Source: Acidobacteriota bacterium
Lineage (GTDB): Bacteria > Acidobacteriota > Blastocatellia > Chloracidobacteriales > JADJPF01
Assembly (NCBI GenBank): GCA_016213785.1
Contig: JACQZQ010000092.1
Location: 95,471 to 159,470 of the forward strand
Direction: 5' to 3'
DNA: 64,000 bases
Shown piece after piece: positions 25,547 to 33,717 of the stretch; position 1 is the first letter of the stretch; every line of letters begins with the position of its first letter. The translations under genes and the position numbers were made by a program. The notes under the pieces were generated by a model that had not been told where the DNA came from, did no database searches, and was given only the letters and a program-made list of their open reading frames with translations.

Positions 25547-26569
25547 ATGGATGAATCCCAACTTATCTCTTTGCTTTCTAGTGCTATTACAGCACGTATA
25601 GAGTTATTTGATAACCGCCATGAAAGAGCTTTACGCTTATTTAATGGTTTTTTTGAAGGCTACCCTAGCCTTGTTATTGATCTTTATGCACGTACAGTCC
25701 TGCTACATAATTATGCCGACTCTCCAGACCTAATACATCCATTGTTAAAGGCTGTGGAGCAATATTTGATTAACCAATTCCCTTGGGTAAATACCATAGT
25801 CCTAAAAACACGTAATACTGAAAGCTTAGATGCTAAGAAAGGGATTATTATTAAAGGAGAAAAGCCTGATAGTAGAATATGTGAACATGGTGTTTGGTAT
25901 GCTATAGATCTTTTATTAAACCAAGATGCTAGTTTTTATCTAGATACATATAATCTACGTTCTTGGATTATCAATAATCTAAGAGAAAAAACAGTCTTAA
26001 ACACCTTTGCTTATACTTGCAGCCTTGGTGTTGCTGCTCAAAAGGCTGGTGCAAAGCGTGTTGTAAATCTTGATCTTAATCGTAATTTTCTTAATGTAGG
26101 AAAAACTTCTTATACTCTTAATGGTTTTCCAATAAATAAAGCTGATTTTCAATCAGGTGATTTCTGGACACAAATCAGTCACTTTAAAAAAACAGGAGAA
26201 ACCTTTGATGTTGTTATTGTAGATCCTCCATTTTTTGCCATTAGTAACAAGGGAAAAATAGATTTGGTTAATGAGAGCCACCGAATTATTAATAAAGTGC
26301 GTCCTCTTATTAATAATGACGGATATTTAATTGCAATTAATAACGCTTTGTTTGTTAGTGGGGCAGATTATTATAAATCCTTAGAAGCATTATGTTCTGA
26401 TGGCTACTTAAGCATTGAAGAATTGATATCTATTCCAGATGATTTTATTGGTTATAAGCAAACACAGATAAAACCACAAATGGTAGACCCAACACCTTTT
26501 AATCATTCAACAAAAATAGCCATTATAAAAGTACGGCGTAAACTAAATTCAACAAAAGTTTCCCAATGA
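25547..26569 (+). CDS. SAM-dependent rRNA cytosine methyltransferase, RlmI-like, without PUA domain
   Basis: 340 aa. The N-terminal half (HERALRLFNGFFEGYPSLVIDLYARTVLLHNYA) matches the central domain of RlmI/RlmK-type enzymes. The catalytic half has the SAM loop NTFAYTCSLGVAAQKAGAKRVVNLD and the motif VVIVDPPFF. RlmI itself modifies C1962 of 23S rRNA and starts with a PUA domain, which is absent here. Target is inferred from the family only. Confidence 0.85.
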   Translation: MDESQLISLLSSAITARIELFDNRHERALRLFNGFFEGYPSLVIDLYARTVLLHNYADSPDLIHPLLKAVEQYLINQFPWVNTIVLKTRNTESLDAKKGIIIKGEKPDSRICEHGVWYAIDLLLNQDASFYLDTYNLRSWIINNLREKTVLNTFAYTCSLGVAAQKAGAKRVVNLDLNRNFLNVGKTSYTLNGFPINKADFQSGDFWTQISHFKKTGETFDVVIVDPPFFAISNKGKIDLVNESHRIINKVRPLINNDGYLIAINNALFVSGADYYKSLEALCSDGYLSIEELISIPDDFIGYKQTQIKPQMVDPTPFNHSTKIAIIKVRRKLNSTKVSQ

Positions 26570-26739
26570 ATTTTATTAAACAAGTCTGATAATAAACTAC
26601 AGGATAATTCTTAAAACTCTAATTTTATAGAGTAGTTAATAAGAAATCATAGGAGAATATCCTAGTAAAAATTTAGTTATTCTATGTAACTTTTCTGGGA
26701 TCTGTTTTCTATGTTATCCTAGCCAGCAGAGGTAAATAT

Positions 26740-28191
26740 ATGGCTTATGACGATCTAAGAGACTTTATTAAAGCGTTAGAAAAAGCTGGTGAGTTAAAAC
26801 GAATATCTGTAGAAATCTCACCAGTGCTTGAAATTACAGAAATAGTTGACCGTGTTTGTAAACGTTCACAAGGTGGGCCAGCGCTTTTATTTGAGAAAGT
26901 AAAAGGCCACTCAATGCCAGTTCTTATCAACGCTTTAGGCAGTCGCCGACGTATGGAAATAGCCCTTGAGGTTAATGGTTATAAAGAAATTGCTGATAGA
27001 GTAACTGAGTTACTAGATTTTAAGTCCCCACAAGGGTTTATTGAGAAAATAAAAATGCTACCTAAATTAGCTGAATTAGGTAGATTTTTTCCTAAAATTG
27101 TACGCTCAGGTGCTTGTAAAGAAATTATTCAAAAAGATAATTTTTCACTTTTTGACCTGCCAGTATTAAAATGTTGGCCTGATGATGGTGGACGTTTTAT
27201 TACTCTACCTATGGTATTTTCTCGTAATCCTATAACAGGAAAGCGTAATTGTGGAATGTATAGGATGCAAGTGTTGGATGAAAAAACCACAGCAATGCAC
27301 TGGCAACTTCATAAACATGGAGCAAGTCATTTTCGTGAGCATAGCAAACGTAGTAAAGATCCTATGCCTGTAGCAGTAGCAATTGGAAGTGATCCTATTA
27401 CAACTTTTGCTGCTACTTTGCCTCTACCTGATGATTTAGATGAAATGCTTTTTGCTGGATTTTTACGCTCAAGCCCTGTAGAAATGGTTAAATGTGAGAC
27501 TAATGACTTAGAAGTTCCTGCATCAGCAGAAATAGTTTTAGAGGGTTATGTAGATCCAAATGATATGCGTACAGAAGGCCCATTTGGTGATCATACAGGC
27601 TTTTACACTCCTAGAGAACCATATCCAGCTTTTCATGTTACAGCCATAACAAGGCGTAGAGATCCTATTTACTCTACAATTGTTGTAGGTCGTCCGCCTA
27701 TGGAAGACTGCTATATGGGAGAAGCTATTGAGCATATATTCTTACCTCTTTTCCAAAGACAATTTCCTGAGGTTGTAGATATGCATATGCCTTTTGAGGG
27801 TATTTTCCATAATTTAATGATTATTTCTATAAGGAAATCTTACCCAGGGCATGCTCGTAAAATAATGAATGCTGTTTGGAGTTTAGGCCAAGCAATGTTT
27901 ACTAAATGTATTGTTGTAGTAGATGAACATGTACCCGTTAGAGATCCTGGTTATGTTCTTTGGTATGCACTTAATAATATTGATCCAGAAAGAGATATTC
28001 AATTTACTATGGGGCCAATAGATGTCTTAGACCATGCCTCAAGGCTTTTTGGTTATGGGTCAAAAATGGGTATAGATGCAACTCGTAAAACTGCCTCAGA
28101 AGGTTTTACTCGTGATTGGCCGGATCAAATAGAAATGAGCGAGGAAATTAAAAAACTTGTTGATTCTAAATGGTCAGACTTGAGGTTATAG
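26740..28191 (+). CDS. UbiD-family (de)carboxylase
   Basis: 483 aa, member of the prenylated-FMN-dependent UbiD family. Marks are DLRDFIKALEKAGELKRI at the start, GMYRMQVLDEKTTAMHW, the acidic segment EGPFGDHTGFYTP, and a C-terminal ATRKTASEGFTRDWPDQI. In this menaquinone-type organism (menC is present) it may decarboxylate a quinone precursor or another aromatic or unsaturated acid. The flavin prenyltransferase UbiX is not in the window. AGAGG precedes the ATG. Only 3 bases separate it from the next gene. Confidence 0.9.
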   Translation: MAYDDLRDFIKALEKAGELKRISVEISPVLEITEIVDRVCKRSQGGPALLFEKVKGHSMPVLINALGSRRRMEIALEVNGYKEIADRVTELLDFKSPQGFIEKIKMLPKLAELGRFFPKIVRSGACKEIIQKDNFSLFDLPVLKCWPDDGGRFITLPMVFSRNPITGKRNCGMYRMQVLDEKTTAMHWQLHKHGASHFREHSKRSKDPMPVAVAIGSDPITTFAATLPLPDDLDEMLFAGFLRSSPVEMVKCETNDLEVPASAEIVLEGYVDPNDMRTEGPFGDHTGFYTPREPYPAFHVTAITRRRDPIYSTIVVGRPPMEDCYMGEAIEHIFLPLFQRQFPEVVDMHMPFEGIFHNLMIISIRKSYPGHARKIMNAVWSLGQAMFTKCIVVVDEHVPVRDPGYVLWYALNNIDPERDIQFTMGPIDVLDHASRLFGYGSKMGIDATRKTASEGFTRDWPDQIEMSEEIKKLVDSKWSDLRL

Positions 28192-28194
28192 ACT

Positions 28195-29142
28195 TTGCCA
28201 GATAAAATTCTAATTGTTGATGACAATGAAACAGTACGTAAAATCGTAGTATCTGCATTAGGCAAATACTATGAAGTAATAGAAGCCTCATCTGGTGAAG
28301 AGGCTTTAGCCATAGCTAATCAGGGTGATATACGTCTAATACTTTTAGATATTATGATGCCAGGAATAGATGGGCTAGAGACTTGCTTAAAACTACGCCG
28401 TAATCCACATAGTTGTCATACCATTATTGTAATGCTTACAGCACGCACTAAGGAAACAGACATTGTTACAGGGCTTAAGATGGGTGCTGATGATTATGTT
28501 ACAAAACCTTTTAATTTTTCAGAGCTAAAAGCCAGAATTGATAGCCATTTGCGTAGGCAATGGAGAGAACTACAAGCAAGCCCGCTTACAGGGCTTCCTG
28601 GGAATCGGCAAATCCAACAAATTCTTACTACAAATCTAAAAGCAGAAGTCTCTTTTGCTGTTATTTATGCAGACCTAAATAGCTTTAAGGCTTATAATGA
28701 CCGCTATGGATTTACAGCAGGGGATGAAATCTTAAATTATACTGCTAATGTATTAACTAATACTGTGTTAGAAGTAGGCAATAATGATACAGACTTTGTA
28801 GGGCATATAGGAGGAGATGATTTTATTATTGTAACTTCCCCAGAACGCGCCGAGGCTATTTGTAGACTTGCTATTGAGCGCTTTGATACAGAAATAAAAG
28901 ATTTTTATGAACCAGAAGATATTGAAAAAGGAGGTATTGAATCAATAGATAGACAAGGAAATTCTATTATTGCCCCAATACTTTCTCTTAGTTTATCTGT
29001 AGTAATTCATGAAAATAAAAGGTTTTCTCACCCAGGAGAGATTTCCCAAGTGGCCGCAGATGTTAAAAAATATGTAAAGAAAAAAGGAAAAAGCTCTTAT
29101 CTAATCGACCGTCGAAGAACTAATAGCGAGGAATTAAAGTAA
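28195..29142 (+). CDS. Response regulator with REC and variant GGDEF domain
   Basis: 315 aa. The REC domain spans 1-122 with the acidic pair Asp9/Asp10, phospho-acceptor Asp52 (LLLDIMMPGIDG) and the conserved Lys in VTKPF. A GGDEF-like domain follows: SPLTGLPGNRQI, then VIYADLNSFKAYND, and GGDDF at 206-210 where active cyclases have GG(D/E)EF. Cyclic-di-GMP synthesis is thus uncertain. Start is TTG three bases after the ubiD stop, with TGAGG upstream. It shares its last base with the selA start. No partner kinase is adjacent. Confidence 0.87.
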   Translation: MPDKILIVDDNETVRKIVVSALGKYYEVIEASSGEEALAIANQGDIRLILLDIMMPGIDGLETCLKLRRNPHSCHTIIVMLTARTKETDIVTGLKMGADDYVTKPFNFSELKARIDSHLRRQWRELQASPLTGLPGNRQIQQILTTNLKAEVSFAVIYADLNSFKAYNDRYGFTAGDEILNYTANVLTNTVLEVGNNDTDFVGHIGGDDFIIVTSPERAEAICRLAIERFDTEIKDFYEPEDIEKGGIESIDRQGNSIIAPILSLSLSVVIHENKRFSHPGEISQVAADVKKYVKKKGKSSYLIDRRRTNSEELK

Positions 29143-30557
29143 TGAGCAAAACATTACTTAGGCAAATAAAATCTATTGATTATTTGCTAGAACTTCCATT
29201 AAGCCAAAGTTTAAGCCAAAAAAGTAGCCGAGAGTTTGTTAGAGAATGTTTAAGAGACTTATTAGATAATTTAAGACAGCGTATTTTAGCTAGTCAACTA
29301 CCTGAAAATACCGAACTTGATGCTTTAATTGAAAGTGAATTACCCATTTATTGGCAAAAAAATCTATACTCTAATCTACAACCTATTATTAATGCTACTG
29401 GAACATTACTTCATACAAATTTAGGTAGAGCCCCACTAGCACCACAAGCACTTGAGGCTATAAATAAAGTAGCTAAAGGTTATAGCAACCTTGAATACAA
29501 TTTAGCAAAAGGTGCTCGTGGTAGTCGGGATGAACATTCTGAGGAACTTCTAAAAGTTTTATTAGGTTGCGAAGCGGCAGTAATTGTTAATAATAATGCA
29601 GCGGCAGTAATGCTTGTTTTAGATGAGCTTGCACAAGATGGAGAGGCGATTATTTCACGAGGAGAATTAATAGAAATTGGTGGAGCCTTTCGCATTCCTG
29701 ATGTAATGAAAAAAAGCGGTGCTACTTTGCGCGAAGTAGGAACAACTAACCGAACTAGACTTTCAGATTATGAATCAGCAATTAATGAAAATACTAAAAT
29801 TATCCTTAGAGTCCATCCTAGTAATTATAGAATTATAGGTTTTACTGAAAAACCTAGTCTTATAGATTTAGTTAAATTAGCAAAAAAATATAACTTAATT
29901 TTAGTAGAAGACCTAGGTAGCGGTTGCTTAGTTGATCTTAGAGATTGTGGAATTAAGGATGAACCAACGGCTCAAGCCTCTATTTTAGCAGGAGTTGATG
30001 TAGTGACTTTTAGTGGTGATAAAATGTTAGGTGGGCCACAAGCAGGAATTATTGCAGGAAAAAAAGCTTATTTAGCTCGTATACGTCGCAACCCTTTAAT
30101 GAGAGCGCTTAGAGTTGATAAGCTTAGCTATGCTGCATTAAGTGAGACATTAAAGCTCTATAGAATTGGTAAAGCTTGGCAACAAATCCCTATTTTAAGA
30201 GCGCTGCAAGCCACAGAAAAAGATTTACTTTTACGCTCACAAAATTTTTTAAGACGCTTAAAGCGTCGATTACCAAAAGACCATAGCTTAAAATTATCTA
30301 TGCGTGGGGGAAGTTCGGTTATAGGTGGAGGGTCTGCTCCTGAAACACCACTTCCTACAACACTAATAGTTATAGAAAATAGCAAGATGTCTGCTAATGA
30401 AATGGAAATCAGGTTGCGTAAAAATATTTTACCTATAATTGCTCGTATAGAAGAAAATAATTTAATTATAGACTTGCGAAGCGTACTTGATGACGATGAA
30501 GAGCCTTTGTTAAAAGCAATTATGGCTTTAGCTCTAGTAACGTTTCCTAGTGTTTAA
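29142..30557 (+). CDS. selA: L-seryl-tRNA(Sec) selenium transferase SelA
   Basis: 471 aa PLP enzyme converting Ser-tRNA(Sec) to selenocysteyl-tRNA. The family's N-terminal INATGTLLHTNLGRAPL is present, then NNNAAAVMLVLDELA, and the PLP lysine in TFSGDKMLGGPQAGI. Length matches the family (about 460). The start overlaps the previous stop by one base (TAATG). Its presence predicts selB, selC, selD and at least one UGA-decoding selenoprotein elsewhere in the genome; none is recognisable in this window. Confidence 0.95.
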   Translation: MSKTLLRQIKSIDYLLELPLSQSLSQKSSREFVRECLRDLLDNLRQRILASQLPENTELDALIESELPIYWQKNLYSNLQPIINATGTLLHTNLGRAPLAPQALEAINKVAKGYSNLEYNLAKGARGSRDEHSEELLKVLLGCEAAVIVNNNAAAVMLVLDELAQDGEAIISRGELIEIGGAFRIPDVMKKSGATLREVGTTNRTRLSDYESAINENTKIILRVHPSNYRIIGFTEKPSLIDLVKLAKKYNLILVEDLGSGCLVDLRDCGIKDEPTAQASILAGVDVVTFSGDKMLGGPQAGIIAGKKAYLARIRRNPLMRALRVDKLSYAALSETLKLYRIGKAWQQIPILRALQATEKDLLLRSQNFLRRLKRRLPKDHSLKLSMRGGSSVIGGGSAPETPLPTTLIVIENSKMSANEMEIRLRKNILPIIARIEENNLIIDLRSVLDDDEEPLLKAIMALALVTFPSV

Positions 30558-30582
30558 AATCAGTAGTTCCAAAATATTATAT

Positions 30583-31692
30583 ATGGAAAATAGTGAGTTT
30601 TTAGCTTTTGATTTACATGTAGATACTCTCCAACGTGTACTAGATGAAAATGTTGATCTAACAATCAAGTCAGAAAATGGGCATTTAGATATTCCTAGAA
30701 TGCATCAAGGTGGCATAGGAGTCCAATTTTTTTCAATCTGGGTTAACCCTAAACAATTTCCAAAAGAAAAGGCTGTAGACCGTTCTTGGAGGCTAATTGA
30801 TGCCTTAAAAAAACAAACCTTTGAGCATCCAGATAAAATAGCTTTAGTTACTTGTGCTGATGATGTTAAGAAGACGCTAAAAAAGGGTCAAATTGCTGCT
30901 GGAATGGGAATTGAGGGCGGACATTCTATTAATGGTCGTATTGAGCTTTTAGAAGCTTTTTTTCAAGCAGGTGTTCGTTATATGACACTTACTTGGTCAA
31001 ATTCTAACGAAATCTGTGGATCATCAGGCGATGAAGGCCGTAGTCAAGGATTAACTGTTTTTGGCAAGGATGTTGTTAAGTTAATGAATAAACTAGGGAT
31101 GATGGTTGATATTTCTCATGTGTCAGATAAAGCTTTTTATGATGTATTAGAACTTAGCACACAGCCTCTTATTGCTTCGCATTCAAACCTACGTCGAATT
31201 TGTTCTCATCCACGTAACCTAACAGATGATATGTTACGGGATTTAGCTAAAGCGGGTGGGGTTTGTTGTATTAATTTTTATCCTGCTTTTCTAGATGATG
31301 AGTATTACAAAGTTAATTTTAATTTAGGTGCAAGGCTTTCAGAAGCACTATCTCAAGTAAGAAAAATCTATGCACATAATCCTCACAAACGAGCACAAGC
31401 TGAGGGCGAGGTCTGTGCAAGGGAGTTTGGCAGACTTCCTAAAGTTAGCTATAAAAAAGTAGTTGATCATATTCAGCAAGCCGTTGAAATAGCTGGAATT
31501 GACCATGTAGGGCTTGGCTCAGATTATGACGGGATTGGGGCTGTTCCTGTTGGACTAGAAGATATTTCTAAACTACAAATTATAGCTAAAGAGCTTTTAG
31601 AAAGAGGCTTTGACTCTGATTCAATAAAGAAGATTTTTTTTGGTAATGTAATGCGAGTTTTTTCTGCTGTTTGTAAACCATTAGAGGAATAA
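30583..31692 (+). CDS. Membrane dipeptidase, peptidase M19 family
   Basis: 369 aa binuclear zinc hydrolase of the renal-dipeptidase type. All expected metal or active-site positions are visible: DLHVDTL (His-x-Asp), GIEGGHSI (Glu), DISHVSD (His), ASHSNLRRI (His) and LGSDYDGIG (Asp). It has no signal peptide, so it is probably cytosolic and cleaves dipeptides. I use the ATG at 30583. A GTG at 30550 overlaps selA and adds eleven residues unlike the family; neither start has a strong ribosome site. Confidence 0.92.
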   Translation: MENSEFLAFDLHVDTLQRVLDENVDLTIKSENGHLDIPRMHQGGIGVQFFSIWVNPKQFPKEKAVDRSWRLIDALKKQTFEHPDKIALVTCADDVKKTLKKGQIAAGMGIEGGHSINGRIELLEAFFQAGVRYMTLTWSNSNEICGSSGDEGRSQGLTVFGKDVVKLMNKLGMMVDISHVSDKAFYDVLELSTQPLIASHSNLRRICSHPRNLTDDMLRDLAKAGGVCCINFYPAFLDDEYYKVNFNLGARLSEALSQVRKIYAHNPHKRAQAEGEVCAREFGRLPKVSYKKVVDHIQQAVEIAGIDHVGLGSDYDGIGAVPVGLEDISKLQIIAKELLERGFDSDSIKKIFFGNVMRVFSAVCKPLEE

Positions 31693-31696
31693 GTTT

Positions 31697-32314
31697 ATGA
31701 GTAGCTGTATTAAATGCCAAGCAAGCTTACAAGAAGTTAGCAAGTTTTGTCGTAGATGTGGAGCAGAACAGGTAATAAAACCTGAACAAAAGGCTGGAGC
31801 AAATGATATTACTTCTAGTTTTAGTGTAGATAATAAACCAAGTACTGTTAGCTCTATAGATATTGTTACTGATCACACTACAAAAAAAATGACAACAAAT
31901 CCACTGCCTTCTCCTCCTATAAATGCAGTAACAATGCCTATGACACAAATTGTTGAGCAAAAAAGAAAACAGGGTTTACTTATTGGTGTAGGGATCTTTT
32001 TAGTAATGATAGCCTTTGGTGCAGCTATGACTTATGGAGTGATTTATCACTTAAATAGCCTTAGGACTAATCTACCAAGTATTAAAAAAACCTCTAAACC
32101 TTCCACAGGAGTAAAAGCTCTTAAGTCTGAAACAACTGCAACACCTATTTCTACACCAACTGCAACACCTGTTTTTACACCAGCCCCAACTGCAACGCCT
32201 GAAAGTTTTCCAACTCCACCAAAACCCACGCCTTCTTCAGAACCTATTAAGGAAAGACCAAAAGTAAGCTCACCAGAAATAAAAAAATCAGATGAAGCTA
32301 GGAAAAAACTCTAA
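31697..32314 (+). CDS. Zinc-ribbon membrane protein with Thr/Pro-rich tail
   Basis: 205 aa. An N-terminal zinc ribbon (CIKCQ ... FCRRCGAEQ, residues 4-22) is followed by a polar linker and one transmembrane helix (LLIGVGIFLVMIAFGAAMTYGVIY, about 97-120). The tail is of low complexity (TATPISTPTATPVFTPAPTATP), probably extracytoplasmic. Function unknown; the ribbon probably contacts a cytosolic partner. It ends 12 bases from the convergent zinc-ribbon gene, which has a similar build. Confidence 0.75.
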   Translation: MSSCIKCQASLQEVSKFCRRCGAEQVIKPEQKAGANDITSSFSVDNKPSTVSSIDIVTDHTTKKMTTNPLPSPPINAVTMPMTQIVEQKRKQGLLIGVGIFLVMIAFGAAMTYGVIYHLNSLRTNLPSIKKTSKPSTGVKALKSETTATPISTPTATPVFTPAPTATPESFPTPPKPTPSSEPIKERPKVSSPEIKKSDEARKKL

Positions 32315-32326
32315 AAATTTTCTTTT

Positions 32327-33007
32327 CTAAATAATTGTTAACAGAAAAATTAAGCATATACCAATTGCATATAAAACCATATTAGCCATACCTAGGTAAT
32401 ATCCTATTTGTGCTAAAGGTTTTCCTGCTGGAGGTGCAAGACCTTTTTCTATAGCTTCTAGTTCTTGATAACTTAGAGTTACTCCAATCATTGCAGCAAG
32501 AATTGGACAAAAAGCAAAAGATAAAATACTAAAAACTAATCCCCAAATGGCTCTATTGCTTGCACTATTATTTGGTGGAAAAAAGTTTTGATTATTAAAT
32601 TGATTATTAAAAGGCTGATTGCCTAATTGATAATTTTGCTGGTAGGGTTGTAGATATTGCCCAGGGCTATAAGTATCAGGTTTAGACATCTCTACGCTAG
32701 GATAAGCCATTTTGGGGCGTTCTTCTTCTGTTGTTTGAGAAGACCAAGGTGGTGGTGCAGGTTGGCTAGGCGGAGGAGCATAAATGGGTTGGTTTTGTGG
32801 TTGATAAAGTGGTTGTTGGTTTTGAAGAGGTAAAATATTTTGGCCTTGTTGTGGATTAAAGTTTTGATTTTGCTGTGCAGATTTTTGTTGTGCTTGTTGA
32901 GATGACGAAGAGGTATCTATCTTTGCTGTAGACGACAAAGGAGCATTACATTTAATGCAAACTCTTCCCACAGGGGTTTGTTTAGTACCACACTTAGGGC
33001 AAAACAT
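32327..33007 (-). CDS. Zinc-ribbon, Gln/Pro-rich protein with C-terminal membrane helices
   Basis: 226 aa. It begins MFCPKCGTKQTPVGRVCIKCNAPL, a four-Cys zinc ribbon. Residues about 25-140 are a Gln/Asn/Pro-rich disordered region. Two hydrophobic helices follow (WGLVFSILSFAFCPILAAMIGVTL and MANMVLYAIGICLIFLLTII), separated by the loop EAIEKGLAPPAGKPLAQIGYYLG, which resembles DUF4190-type membrane domains. Role unknown; possibly a membrane scaffold. It is divergent from the shell-protein gene. Confidence 0.75.
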   Translation of the reverse strand: MFCPKCGTKQTPVGRVCIKCNAPLSSTAKIDTSSSSQQAQQKSAQQNQNFNPQQGQNILPLQNQQPLYQPQNQPIYAPPPSQPAPPPWSSQTTEEERPKMAYPSVEMSKPDTYSPGQYLQPYQQNYQLGNQPFNNQFNNQNFFPPNNSASNRAIWGLVFSILSFAFCPILAAMIGVTLSYQELEAIEKGLAPPAGKPLAQIGYYLGMANMVLYAIGICLIFLLTII

Positions 33008-33094
33008 TGATAAAAGGCTTTCTTTAAAGAATTTTTTAATTTGTTAGGATTCTAACAAATTAATCATTAGAAAGTTTATTTGATCCGCTTTATT

Positions 33095-33124
33095 CTGACA
33101 ATCAAAAACTTATAGTTTTATCCT
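33095..33124 (+). promoter_or_regulatory. Candidate promoter of the shell-protein gene
   Basis: CTGACA (33095-33100), an 18-base spacer and TATCCT (33119-33124) resemble -35 and -10 elements, ending about 94 bases before the BMC gene start. TATCCT-like -10 candidates also occur upstream of ubiD (26715-26720) and the carbonic-anhydrase-like gene (43891-43896). Confidence 0.3.
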
Positions 33125-33217
33125 AGACTAAGTTAACTTATAACCTTTAATAGCTTGATTTATTAAAAAGAGAACCTTATTATAGCTCTTCTCTTAAAAG
33201 TCTAAGGGGGTGTTAAA

Positions 33218-33493
33218 ATGGAAGCTTTAGGGTTAATTGAAACTAAAGGGCTAATTGCAACAATAGAGGCTGCTGATGCAATGGTAAAAGCTGCTAATGT
33301 GCGTTTAGTAAGATTTGAAAAAATTGGCGATGCATTGGTAACAACCATTATACGTGGTGATGTTGCAGCAGTAAAAGCCGCTACTGAAGCTGGCGCTGTA
33401 GCTGCACGTCGCGTAGGTCAATTAATGAGCGTGCATGTAATTCCTCGCCCACACGAAAATATTGAGATTTCTCTGCCTTTACGTGGTAAATAA
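33218..33493 (+). CDS. Bacterial microcompartment shell protein, BMC-H (PduA/EutM type)
   Basis: 91 aa, one BMC domain that would form a flat hexamer. It starts [26 protein letters not shown] and carries [15 protein letters not shown] and [12 protein letters not shown], the hallmark of the EutM/PduA class. The pore loop, usually KIG(S/G)G, reads KIGDA here, placing an acidic residue where glycines line the pore. AAGGGGG lies before the ATG. No other shell gene, vertex protein or encapsulated enzyme is recognisable in the 30 kb either side, which is unusual because such genes normally cluster. Confidence 0.95.
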   Translation: MEALGLIETKGLIATIEAADAMVKAANVRLVRFEKIGDALVTTIIRGDVAAVKAATEAGAVAARRVGQLMSVHVIPRPHENIEISLPLRGK

Positions 33494-33529
33494 ATTCTAG
33501 TTTTATTTATGACTTTTAATATCTTTATC

Positions 33530-33563
33530 AAGTGGCTAGTTAAAACTTATCAACTAGCCACTT
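33530..33563 (+). terminator. Hairpin after the shell-protein gene
   Basis: AAGTGGCTAGTT (33530-33541) pairs perfectly with AACTAGCCACTT (33552-33563) around a 10-base loop, 36 bases after the stop codon. There is no strong T-run, so it may stabilise the mRNA 3' end rather than terminate efficiently. Confidence 0.45.
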
Positions 33564-33717
33564 GCTCTCTGATAGGTGTCTTTGCTAGCATTAATCTTAA
33601 ACGTGCGTTAATATGACCAAACGCCGGGTCTTTATTTTACCCAACTAAAATTAAATTTTTGTGAGCTAAAAGAAAACTAAAACTATAAAATAATCTTTTA
33701 GGACAGGATAGGTGTAA

